Of a stretch of DNA of 64,000 bases, positions 34,351 to 42,140 are shown in pieces. Source of the DNA: Phycisphaerales bacterium (lineage in GTDB: Bacteria; Planctomycetota; Phycisphaerae; Phycisphaerales; UBA1924); assembly GCA_029260295.1 (NCBI GenBank), contig JAJDDN010000006.1, positions 310,001 through 374,000 of the forward strand, in the 5' to 3' direction. Each line of letters starts with the position of its first letter. Positions within the stretch are counted from its first letter, which is position 1. The position numbers and the translations under genes were made by a program. The notes under the pieces are model-generated. The model saw only the letters and a program-made list of their open reading frames with translations. It ran no database searches and was not told the origin of the DNA.

Positions 34351-34887
34351 ATGCTCGACATCCAGGGCTACAACATCGACCGCAATGACTTCCTTGTTAC
34401 ATACGGAAACCCATCCCCTGACTCACCGATCGCCGATACTGAGGTCGCTCTCGGGAGTACGCTCATATTCGATTGGACCAATGGGTCCGGCTCCATCTAC
34501 AGCGACTTGATCGTTTACGATCTAGGATCGAGCACCACCGGTCCTGCACGCGGTGCTTTGGGAGATCCGGTGTATCGCGCAGAAGACCTCTCAGGGTCAT
34601 CACACACTGTCGATCCCATGGAATTCAACCCCCTCGCGGGTCATCAATATCAGTGGCATGTCGCGTCTTGGAATCCGCTCGGTGTATCGTTCACAACCCC
34701 AGAAACCTTCGTCGTCGACTGTCCGCCAGACCTCACCGGCGACGGCACACTGGACTTCTTTGATACTTCTGCATTCCTCACCGCGTTCGAGGCACAGGAA
34801 CCTGTCGCCGACATGACCGGAGATGGATTCTTCGATTTCTTTGACATCGCTGCATACATGACCGCATTTTCCGCTGGTTGCCCATAA
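34351..34887 (+). CDS. C-terminal segment of the interrupted metalloprotease with dockerin-like tail
   Basis: This segment of 178 residues (open from 34327) begins with YIQEADIRMLDIQGYNID, the usual end of a matrixin-type domain. A beta-sandwich-like region follows (LIFDWTNGSGSIYSDLIVYD, HQYQWHVASWN). The last ~55 residues are the paired cassette with DLTGDGTLDFFDTSAFLTAF and DFFDIAAYMTAFSAGCP. An ATG at 34351 exists but has no clear ribosome site and no export signal. It is best read as the end of the gene that starts at 32977. Confidence 0.5.
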   Translation: MLDIQGYNIDRNDFLVTYGNPSPDSPIADTEVALGSTLIFDWTNGSGSIYSDLIVYDLGSSTTGPARGALGDPVYRAEDLSGSSHTVDPMEFNPLAGHQYQWHVASWNPLGVSFTTPETFVVDCPPDLTGDGTLDFFDTSAFLTAFEAQEPVADMTGDGFFDFFDIAAYMTAFSAGCP

Positions 34888-35043
34888 AGCAAAATACAGA
34901 ACATCCAAAGCTTAAATAGCCTGCGCAATGGGGTTTTTAGGGTTGCAATCCACTTATATTCTGGTACCATTTCAACCAGTTCCCTTCTGATGCTTTGAAG
35001 AGCAAGCACCTGTAGCGCACTCTGAAGAAATGCGAGTCCCACC

Positions 35044-36078
35044 ATGGTCCGATATGTTCCGTTGATCGTCGCCGCAGGCGCCATTGGCTGCGCGCAGGCG
35101 CAGGATGTCCTCTTAATCCCAGATTCTAACTCTGATCGAGTCTGGATGTTTGACGCGTTTGATGGATCGATGATTTCAAACTCATTCATCACTGACCCCG
35201 GTACTGATGGCGGGGTTGATGTGTTCGATCGTCCGATGGAAGTTCTCATCGCGGCCGATGGTACGCTGCTGGTGTGTGATCAGTTTTCGGATCTTGTGGC
35301 GCAGTTCAGCTCAGATGGATCGACTTATCTTGGGATATTTTCACTTGGTGGGGCTGTTGATAACAACATCATGCAGAATATCCGGGGCGGGCATGTGCTC
35401 ACGCAGGGGGCGGGGGCCGGGGATGTGCTGGTAACAAACTCTGGGGCGTTTAATGATCTTGTGGTCTCGCAAAAAAATATCAAAAGACTCGCGCCGACCA
35501 ACGGGAGCGAGTTGACAGACTTTGCGTTTAATCGCTACGGCGGGATCCGCGGGCCGTTCGATGTAATCGAATACAACGGGCAGGTGCTTGTAGCTGATGA
35601 AGGCCAGGACAAAATTGTGCGGTACACGCTAGACGGAAAGTTTGCAGAACGGTTTACCAGTTCGCTTGCGGTACCTCAGTTGGACTTTCCCCAGCAGATG
35701 GCTGTGGCAAGCAACGGAAACTTGCTTGTGTGCGCTTTTTCGAGCGGATTTATTCTGGAGTTTGATTCTTCTGGATCACTGGTTGGCCAGTACGACCCAG
35801 GGACCCTGGAACTGTATCGAGGGATTGCCGAACTCGGAAACGGGAATCTGTTGGTGACAACAACAAGCGGTGTCTTTGAAGTGACCCGGACAGGGCTGGT
35901 CCTAGATACCGAGGCGGCCGGGAGCGGATTCCGGTACATCACCCCGTATTTGACTCCAACGCTGCGTTCAGATGAACAACCAATGAGGTTGCGGGAGATG
36001 CCTGTTGCTGTTCCTGACACAAGAGATCGGGATGAGATTCTGCGTGACGAACTCGGATTGATGGAGGAAGGCTCATGA
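35044..36078 (+). CDS. Exported NHL/beta-propeller-like protein
   Basis: This 344-residue protein has a signal peptide (residues 1-19, ending AQA). The body is made of repeated blades with the pattern (V)LVCDQFSDLVAQFSSDG, VLVADEGQDKIVRYTLDG and LLVCAFSSGFILEFDSSG, which look like NHL or SMP-30-type propeller blades. The short C-terminal tail is acidic with no sorting signal. It overlaps the next exported propeller gene by ATGA, so the two are probably made together. Ligand and role are unknown. Confidence 0.75.
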   Translation: MVRYVPLIVAAGAIGCAQAQDVLLIPDSNSDRVWMFDAFDGSMISNSFITDPGTDGGVDVFDRPMEVLIAADGTLLVCDQFSDLVAQFSSDGSTYLGIFSLGGAVDNNIMQNIRGGHVLTQGAGAGDVLVTNSGAFNDLVVSQKNIKRLAPTNGSELTDFAFNRYGGIRGPFDVIEYNGQVLVADEGQDKIVRYTLDGKFAERFTSSLAVPQLDFPQQMAVASNGNLLVCAFSSGFILEFDSSGSLVGQYDPGTLELYRGIAELGNGNLLVTTTSGVFEVTRTGLVLDTEAAGSGFRYITPYLTPTLRSDEQPMRLREMPVAVPDTRDRDEILRDELGLMEEGS

Positions 36079-37106
36079 ATCTCAAAGTTACAACAAGAGC
36101 ATTGATCGGGTCATTGGTTGCGTGTGCCTCGACTGTAGCCGCCGGTCCTACGGCTCCGACACACGCGTACATCATCGAGGGGTCTGGATTCTTTGGAGCC
36201 CCAGGGATCGAACTCGCTTCCATTGGACGGGTGAACTTGTCGGACCCGAGCGATGTCGAGAGATTCCCAATCGCGGGTGAGTTTTTACGCTACGGGGGAG
36301 CCGATACCGCGGGTGATGGCTTGATTGCCTTTGAGAACACCACCAACTCGCTGCGTGTGATTGATCCATCTCTCGGTGGTAACACCTTGGTTGATTCAAT
36401 CGGGTACATGGATTCTGGGGTCGCCGGGTTGTCGCTTGGCAATGACGGGAGAACCACATTCATCACAACAACAGTCGGCGCCTTTGTGCGATTTGTAGTC
36501 GCCGATGCGGTGACAGGGGAAGTGTTAAGCGTCCACAATATACTGACCAACCCGATCTCATCGCTGGCAGTGGTTCCTGTCGGCCACCCGACATTAACAG
36601 CGGGTGACCTCTACGGCCTTGCACTGACATTCGGCGGCGGGGTTCGGCTGGTTCGTATAGATCTTGATACCAACTCGATTGCATCGGAACTGTTTGTATC
36701 AGGGGTTGGATTTAGTGCCCAGTTTGAAACAGGGTTAAACTTTGCTCCTGACGGCACGCTCTACGCAACTATTCAAGGATATGACGAGGTTTCTCCAGAT
36801 GTGTTTGTTGAAATTTCGAGCCATCTCTTTACAATCAATCCTGCGACAGGCGTTGGCACAGACCTGGGTGTGATCGAGTCGGACCAGACATGGGACGCTG
36901 TTACGCTGGTTGTTGACACTGGGGTTGTTATCACAGAATGTATCGCCGATCTCACCGGCGACGGGACGCTCGATTTCTTCGACATCGCTGCCTTCTTGAC
37001 AGCCTTTGCATCGGGTGACATGATCGCCGATTTTTTCGATGACGGATCATTAGATTTCTTCGATATCAGTACTTTCTTGACTTTATTCAGCGATGGTTGT
37101 CCATAA
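36075..37106 (+). CDS. Exported beta-propeller-like protein with dockerin-like tail
   Basis: This 343-residue protein has a signal peptide (residues 1-23, ending VAA) and a blade-like body (HAYIIEGSGFFGAPGIELASI, GDGLIAFENTTNSLRVIDP, APDGTLYATIQGY; all short excerpts). The C-terminal ~50 residues are DLTGDGTLDFFDIAAFLTAF and SLDFFDISTFLTLFSDGCP, the dockerin-like pair. It starts in the ATGA overlap with the previous gene, which lacks such a tail. The tail suggests display or assembly at the surface, as for the neighbours. Confidence 0.8.
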   Translation: MNLKVTTRALIGSLVACASTVAAGPTAPTHAYIIEGSGFFGAPGIELASIGRVNLSDPSDVERFPIAGEFLRYGGADTAGDGLIAFENTTNSLRVIDPSLGGNTLVDSIGYMDSGVAGLSLGNDGRTTFITTTVGAFVRFVVADAVTGEVLSVHNILTNPISSLAVVPVGHPTLTAGDLYGLALTFGGGVRLVRIDLDTNSIASELFVSGVGFSAQFETGLNFAPDGTLYATIQGYDEVSPDVFVEISSHLFTINPATGVGTDLGVIESDQTWDAVTLVVDTGVVITECIADLTGDGTLDFFDIAAFLTAFASGDMIADFFDDGSLDFFDISTFLTLFSDGCP

Positions 37107-37257
37107 CGAAGCTCAGTAAAGCCTATGTGGCTCACAATACCACTACTCCCTTGCGTTCAAGATCCCAATACGGTAAATTAATCGGCGTCAACCGTTGGTT
37201 GTTCTGTGGTTTAAACGAGCCATGGCCTGTATTTGCTGGACAACATGGAGGGAAGAT

Positions 37258-38712
37258 ATGTTTGGATGTGCTAGTTCTATAAAGTGGGTGGTTGCTGTTT
37301 TAGCTGGATTCGGTTGTATTGCAAACGCCCAGTGGGTTGATTTCACAGACGAGACACCAACAAGATTGTTGCTTAGTTCTGTTTCAACAAACGATGCCCA
37401 AGAGAAAGATATCACCACCGCAGATATTGATCGTGACGGCGATACCGATGTGATCATCGTCCGCAAGCGACCCTTCTCAACACCGGGGGGCAACGACGAT
37501 GTACTGCTCATGAACGAGGGTGGTGTGCTCGTTGACCGCACTGTTCAATACGGATTTGACGCCGGTACCAGCGACGCCCGCGATGTGATCTGTGTTGATG
37601 TTGACGGCGACCAGTGGCTCGATATCGTGATCTGCACAACCTTCGAAGACCCCATCCGGCTCTACATGAACCTTGGAAACGATGGCGGAGGGAACTGGCT
37701 CGGGATGGTCGACGAATCCGGATCCCGGCTCGGGACCGTCTTTGAAGATTCAAGAAAGTACTGTGCCGTCGGCGCTGGCGATGTCAACGGCGACAACTCG
37801 CCGGACCTCTTCTTCTCAAACTACAACGGCGGAGACGACCTGTTGTACATAAATGACGGCAACGGAAACTTCACCGATCAAACCCAATCACGGATGGGCC
37901 AGAACGCCAACAGCGCCTTTGGAACATCCAATGCCATTGTTGATATTGATGGCGACGGCGACGGCGACATCATCAAACTCACAACCTTGTACAATGAGCC
38001 CCCGTTCGATCGTGGGATATTTGTGCTCTGGAATAATGGATCTGGTGTCTTTGATGCGATCCCTTTCCAACGCGTCAGCAACCCGAACGAGCCCTACATG
38101 TTCATCCTCGAAGACTTTGATGGCAACGGATCACTCGATATGTATGTCGTCAACGACGGGGCCGACCAACTCTATCTCACCACAAGTGTCGTTCCAAACT
38201 CACAATGGAACATGACCATTTCAAACCCCTCTCCGTCGCCCAGAACCGGTGGCTTTGGTGGAAATCTTCGTGCTACTGATATTGACAACGATGGCGATAT
38301 TGATCTTGGAGTCGGTCCGATTGATACAGATATCCAAAACTGCGGCGAATCAAACGGCTTCGCTTTCTTGCGGAACAACGGTGGGTCTCTGGGTGACCCG
38401 ATCCCCAACAACAACCCACAAAACTACAACATCGAACCCCACGACTTTGCTTTCTTCGATATCAATGGCGACGGGTGCGATGATGTTTTCATGGGACTGT
38501 GCACTGGATACCGAGTCTTTATTCAGAGCAACTGTGTGTCTGTGTGCTTACCGGATTTCAACGACGACGGGCAACTGGACTTCTTTGACATCTCCACATT
38601 CCTCACCGCATTCCGCAACCAACACCCAGAGGCAGATTTCACGGGCGACGGCCAGTTCGACTTCTTCGACATAGCCGCCTTCTTGTCCGCATTTGCGGCC
38701 GGGTGCCCTTAA
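37258..38712 (+). CDS. Exported FG-GAP/VCBS-repeat protein with dockerin-like tail
   Basis: This ~484-residue protein starts at the ATG at 37258, 5 bases after GGAGGG. A signal peptide ends IANAQ. The body carries FG-GAP/VCBS repeats with Ca-binding loops: DIDRDGDTDVII, DVDGDQWLDIVIC, DVNGDNSPDLFFSNY, DIDGDGDGDIIKL and DIDNDGDIDLGVG, so a seven-bladed integrin-like propeller is expected. The end is DFNDDGQLDFFDISTFLTAF and DGQFDFFDIAAFLSAFAAGCP, shortened here. It is probably a surface adhesion or binding protein. Confidence 0.85.
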   Translation: MFGCASSIKWVVAVLAGFGCIANAQWVDFTDETPTRLLLSSVSTNDAQEKDITTADIDRDGDTDVIIVRKRPFSTPGGNDDVLLMNEGGVLVDRTVQYGFDAGTSDARDVICVDVDGDQWLDIVICTTFEDPIRLYMNLGNDGGGNWLGMVDESGSRLGTVFEDSRKYCAVGAGDVNGDNSPDLFFSNYNGGDDLLYINDGNGNFTDQTQSRMGQNANSAFGTSNAIVDIDGDGDGDIIKLTTLYNEPPFDRGIFVLWNNGSGVFDAIPFQRVSNPNEPYMFILEDFDGNGSLDMYVVNDGADQLYLTTSVVPNSQWNMTISNPSPSPRTGGFGGNLRATDIDNDGDIDLGVGPIDTDIQNCGESNGFAFLRNNGGSLGDPIPNNNPQNYNIEPHDFAFFDINGDGCDDVFMGLCTGYRVFIQSNCVSVCLPDFNDDGQLDFFDISTFLTAFRNQHPEADFTGDGQFDFFDIAAFLSAFAAGCP

Positions 38713-38803
38713 TAAGACCTGAGAAATGCTCGTTTTCATATGAGCACTTGATTTTAGACTCTCGTTCTGCGAAACTGTGGAACAGGAAATGGGAGATCAA
38801 AAA

Positions 38804-41746
38804 ATGAGTGTTCATATGAATCTGGCAAGCGTGATCGTTCTGGCCGCAGGATTAAGCGTGAGCGCGTCAGCCCAGCCCACGACATGGGACGGGGACGCGG
38901 GAGACGGGCTCTGGATCTCGCAACAGAACTGGGACACCGACACGGTCCCCAGCGGGTCATCACAAGTCATGATCCCGAGTGATGCGGGGAATGTACAGAT
39001 CAGCCTTTCATCTGAGAACTGTTCTTCACTCGATTGCCTGAGCAGCTTTCAACTGACCTCCGGATCAATCGCGATCACGGGCTCGTCGAATGTGAGCAAC
39101 ATGATCTTTGATGGCGGCGGGTTTACGCCGACGGTTGACACGGGAGGGCTCTTCACGATCTCCGGAAACAGCTCGTGCAATGTTGGGCAGGTCACCGGAA
39201 CGGGGAGTTTTTCCAACGCGGGGATCTTTGATGCGATGGGATTTGGGGTCAATGATTTGAATGGGAGCAACTCGGGGACATGGAATATGCAGCCTGGCGG
39301 AGGGTGGCTCGAACTGGGTGATGGGGTTGTCTTTACAAACTCGGGGACCATAAACCTCACAGCGGATTCACAAATTCAGGGCGAGCAGGCGATCTTTATC
39401 AACTCAGGAACAATGTTCCGCAACGGCGGGGTTGGGACGACAACGATCAGCTCCGGGTATTCGCAGACCGCCGGGCTGCTATCCGTTTTTGGAAATGGGG
39501 CGGTGGTTTCGCTGAACAGTGATGCGTGGGATCTATCAGGAGGGTCGCTTGTAGCCAATGGAGGCGGGCGGCTCATGCTTTTCGGGACAGACCTCTTAGG
39601 GACACGCACACTGGGCGTATCCGACATCTCAGGGCACGGAACGGTCGACCTGTTCCCTCTGAACGCCACCATCAACTGGACCGGGACCACCACAACCAGT
39701 GTCACCAACGGCGGGTTTGTCTCTTGGGCGGGGACGATCAATCTAACCGGTGCGATCACCAACACTGGGGTCTGGGAAGGCCGGGGGACCACACTGATAG
39801 GAGTGGGTAGTGGGTTCACAAACACCGCGGGGGCGACGCTGTTGATCCCGTCTGGAAACGGGTTTGATGTCAGGACGGCCTTAGCCAATTCCGGGACTGT
39901 AGATGTGCTGGGCTCACTCTTTACGAGCCAAGGGGCGAGGTTTGTGCACTCGTTCGGAAAGATCAAACTCCAAGACCAGAGCGTAATCGGCACGCTGACG
40001 CCGGAGAATCACGGGCTGCTTTGGATGAATGCGCTCGTTGAAATCAACGGGAGCGCGAGCGGCGCCGCGGCGTCAATCTCGGCCCCAATCGAGATGCTCG
40101 AAGACAGCGGGTTCAAAATCGAGAACGGATCGCTTTTCCTCAGCGGCGGTGGGATTATCAATAGCTTGTTCTCAACAACGCTCAAGAGTGACCTCTCATC
40201 GGCGTTCCTCCTGTTCTATGGCGGATCTGGGAAGACCTATACGGCCAACGACTCATTCTCGGTAAACAGTTTGGGCGGTGCAAATGCTCGGGAAGTGCAT
40301 TTTGGAGTTATTAACGCGGCCGGGCCCGAGATAGTTCTAGATGCGAGCGGATCGTTGATCATCGGAAGCGGTATCAAGGGCAATCTGCTTTCGAGTAACT
40401 TTTCGGGTAGTGGAACACTATGGAACGAAGGAGACTTGTATTGGTTTGGCGGGTCGCTTGGCTGCAAGGTTGTGAACGATGAAGATATATCAATCCAACC
40501 GGGAATCTTTGGAAAGATTCTCAAGGCCGAGCTCAAAAATAATCTCTTTGGGAGTGTTTTCCAAGGATCTTCGATCTCGCTCGATGGGGGAACGATTGTC
40601 AATAAGGGTGTCTGGGATATGCACAGCGGAGCATCGATCAATACAGAGGGGAGCGGTGGGACGGTCCATAATGAACTCTTGCTTAATGTAGTTGATGTCA
40701 ACGGACAGAGCCATGGGATCAATGTTGACTTCAACAACACGGGCCGTGTGCATGTCATAGACGGGCACCTGGCATTCACAGGCAGTGTACTTCAGCTCAA
40801 TCAAACCGACGGCACGCTCTCGGGCGGGGACTGGGATGTGGACCCCGGTTCGAGCATCACCTTCCCACGATCACTCTTTTCGCTCCGTGGGCCGGCAACG
40901 CTCAAAGGTGGATCGTCTGAGTTCCCGGATCTTGGATCACTCGAGAAAATTGAAGGTGCCGCGGCGGCCGAACTTCTTGACACCGTCATTAATGGTGATC
41001 TCAATATGTCGCAAGGCTCGACGCTCAAAGCCAAAGGAAATGTAACCATCAATGGGAAACTGTCCTCAACCGGTGGTTCAATAACAACCATCGATCCGGG
41101 CGCAAAAATCGAAGCGACCGGCGGGATGGAAGTCGGAGAGCTTGACAGCGCAGCCGATGAGATTCATCCAATCGTGGTTCTGGCGCGTATCGGCATGCCT
41201 TCGCCTTCGATCGTCACCACATTGCTCGAACTTTGGGGCGGGATCCGCGTTGGCGAGACCGGAACCAGCTTGGTAGAAATGGACGCAGATGTCGTTGTGT
41301 ACCCAACTGGTCGCGTGCATGTCAATGTCCTCGGAACAGGACCGGGCACCAATACGAGCGACCAACTCGCCATCACCGGAGCGGTAACGCTCGGTGGAAC
41401 ACTGCTGATCGACGCAAGCCAGGCCGATTTTACGCTCGGCCAAACACTGACCGTGCTCTCAGCAACCGGCGGGATCACGGGAATGTTTGATGATGTGCAA
41501 GTGGCCGGGCTCGGGCTCAATCAAACGATGACCGCCTCGATCGTCGGAAACGAGGTCCGAATCACTGCATCAACAAACTGCTCGGCCGACTTCACAAACG
41601 ATGGAGTACTCGACTTCTTCGATATCGCAGCGTTCCTAACCGCATTTTCGGCAAATGATCCAACTGCAGATCTCAGTGGTGATGGCCAGTTTGATTTCTT
41701 TGATATCGCAGTATTCCTTACCGCATTTGGAGCAGGATGTCCGTAA
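38804..41746 (+). CDS. Large exported beta-rich protein with dockerin-like tail
   Basis: This ~980-residue protein starts at the ATG at 38804, 8 bases after GGGAG. A signal peptide (ending SASAQ) precedes TTWDGDAGDGLWISQQNWDT, a lead seen in autotransporter-like and planctomycete surface proteins. Many short imperfect repeats of the type NSGTINLTADSQI, NTGVWEGRGTTLIGVGSGF and NSGTVDVLGSLF suggest a long beta-helix. Near residue 840-920 a GTGPGTNTSDQLAITGAVTLGG unit (shown in part) resembles the autotransporter passenger repeat. The paired dockerin-like cassette closes the protein. It has no beta-barrel, so it is not a true autotransporter. Confidence 0.82.
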   Translation: MSVHMNLASVIVLAAGLSVSASAQPTTWDGDAGDGLWISQQNWDTDTVPSGSSQVMIPSDAGNVQISLSSENCSSLDCLSSFQLTSGSIAITGSSNVSNMIFDGGGFTPTVDTGGLFTISGNSSCNVGQVTGTGSFSNAGIFDAMGFGVNDLNGSNSGTWNMQPGGGWLELGDGVVFTNSGTINLTADSQIQGEQAIFINSGTMFRNGGVGTTTISSGYSQTAGLLSVFGNGAVVSLNSDAWDLSGGSLVANGGGRLMLFGTDLLGTRTLGVSDISGHGTVDLFPLNATINWTGTTTTSVTNGGFVSWAGTINLTGAITNTGVWEGRGTTLIGVGSGFTNTAGATLLIPSGNGFDVRTALANSGTVDVLGSLFTSQGARFVHSFGKIKLQDQSVIGTLTPENHGLLWMNALVEINGSASGAAASISAPIEMLEDSGFKIENGSLFLSGGGIINSLFSTTLKSDLSSAFLLFYGGSGKTYTANDSFSVNSLGGANAREVHFGVINAAGPEIVLDASGSLIIGSGIKGNLLSSNFSGSGTLWNEGDLYWFGGSLGCKVVNDEDISIQPGIFGKILKAELKNNLFGSVFQGSSISLDGGTIVNKGVWDMHSGASINTEGSGGTVHNELLLNVVDVNGQSHGINVDFNNTGRVHVIDGHLAFTGSVLQLNQTDGTLSGGDWDVDPGSSITFPRSLFSLRGPATLKGGSSEFPDLGSLEKIEGAAAAELLDTVINGDLNMSQGSTLKAKGNVTINGKLSSTGGSITTIDPGAKIEATGGMEVGELDSAADEIHPIVVLARIGMPSPSIVTTLLELWGGIRVGETGTSLVEMDADVVVYPTGRVHVNVLGTGPGTNTSDQLAITGAVTLGGTLLIDASQADFTLGQTLTVLSATGGITGMFDDVQVAGLGLNQTMTASIVGNEVRITASTNCSADFTNDGVLDFFDIAAFLTAFSANDPTADLSGDGQFDFFDIAVFLTAFGAGCP

Positions 41747-42140
41747 ACATACGAACACAGCACTAACACAGATCTGTCTGTATCAGTAACCCTCTTATTT
41801 ACAAAACCCTGCATTCTGTATGCACAAGTGTGCATACACAAAACTCATTCACTTCAACAATCTAACTCGTTTCCAGTACAAAGAATTCCTTCATGTCCAG
41901 TAACAAGTGTTGCGGCTGGCCTTGAGAATTGATACCATGCGCTGTGGGCCCATTACGGGCCAATCTGAAGAGGGAAGCGGAATATATGCAGATCTACAGG
42001 ACCCACCAAAGCTGAGGCGTACTCGGGTTTAACGGGTTATGGTGCGCTTGTGCGCACACGAAACCGTGTAACGATCACGGCCTGCATATGTACCCTGAAA
42101 CTATCTAGGACTCCGATTCGTTAAACCACAGGAGATAGCA
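41747..42140. other. Long leader region with small hairpins before the serine protease gene
   Basis: These 394 bases hold no convincing gene. Several hairpins can form: GGCCC with GGGCC near 41946-41961, and GTGCGC (42042-42047) with GCGCAC (42052-42057). AGGAG precedes the next ATG. The structures suggest a regulated leader, but no known riboswitch is recognised. Confidence 0.4.

Larger units (their letters stand above)
32977..34887 (+). pseudogene. Metzincin-like secreted protease gene interrupted by in-frame TAG and TGA
   Basis: Three consecutive open segments (32977-33318, 33325-34326, 34327-34887) are in one reading frame and are separated only by TAG at 33316-33318 and TGA at 34324-34326. 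Together they give a sensible protein: an export-type N-terminus with a strong ribosome site, a metalloprotease domain with HEIGHHLGM, the closing ADIRMLDIQGYNID segment, and the dockerin-like tail. The second segment has only a TTG without a ribosome site and no signal peptide. This favours one gene broken by two nonsense changes. Stop-codon readthrough or sequencing error is an alternative. Confidence 0.65.

Noticed and set aside
39049-39360. Minus-strand frames within the large exported protein gene
   Set aside because: They mirror repeated coding sequence and have no start signals or family resemblance.
41901-41930. TGGC...TTGA as a sigma-54 promoter
   Set aside because: The spacing between the -24 and -12 elements is one base too long and the GC of TTGC is missing.
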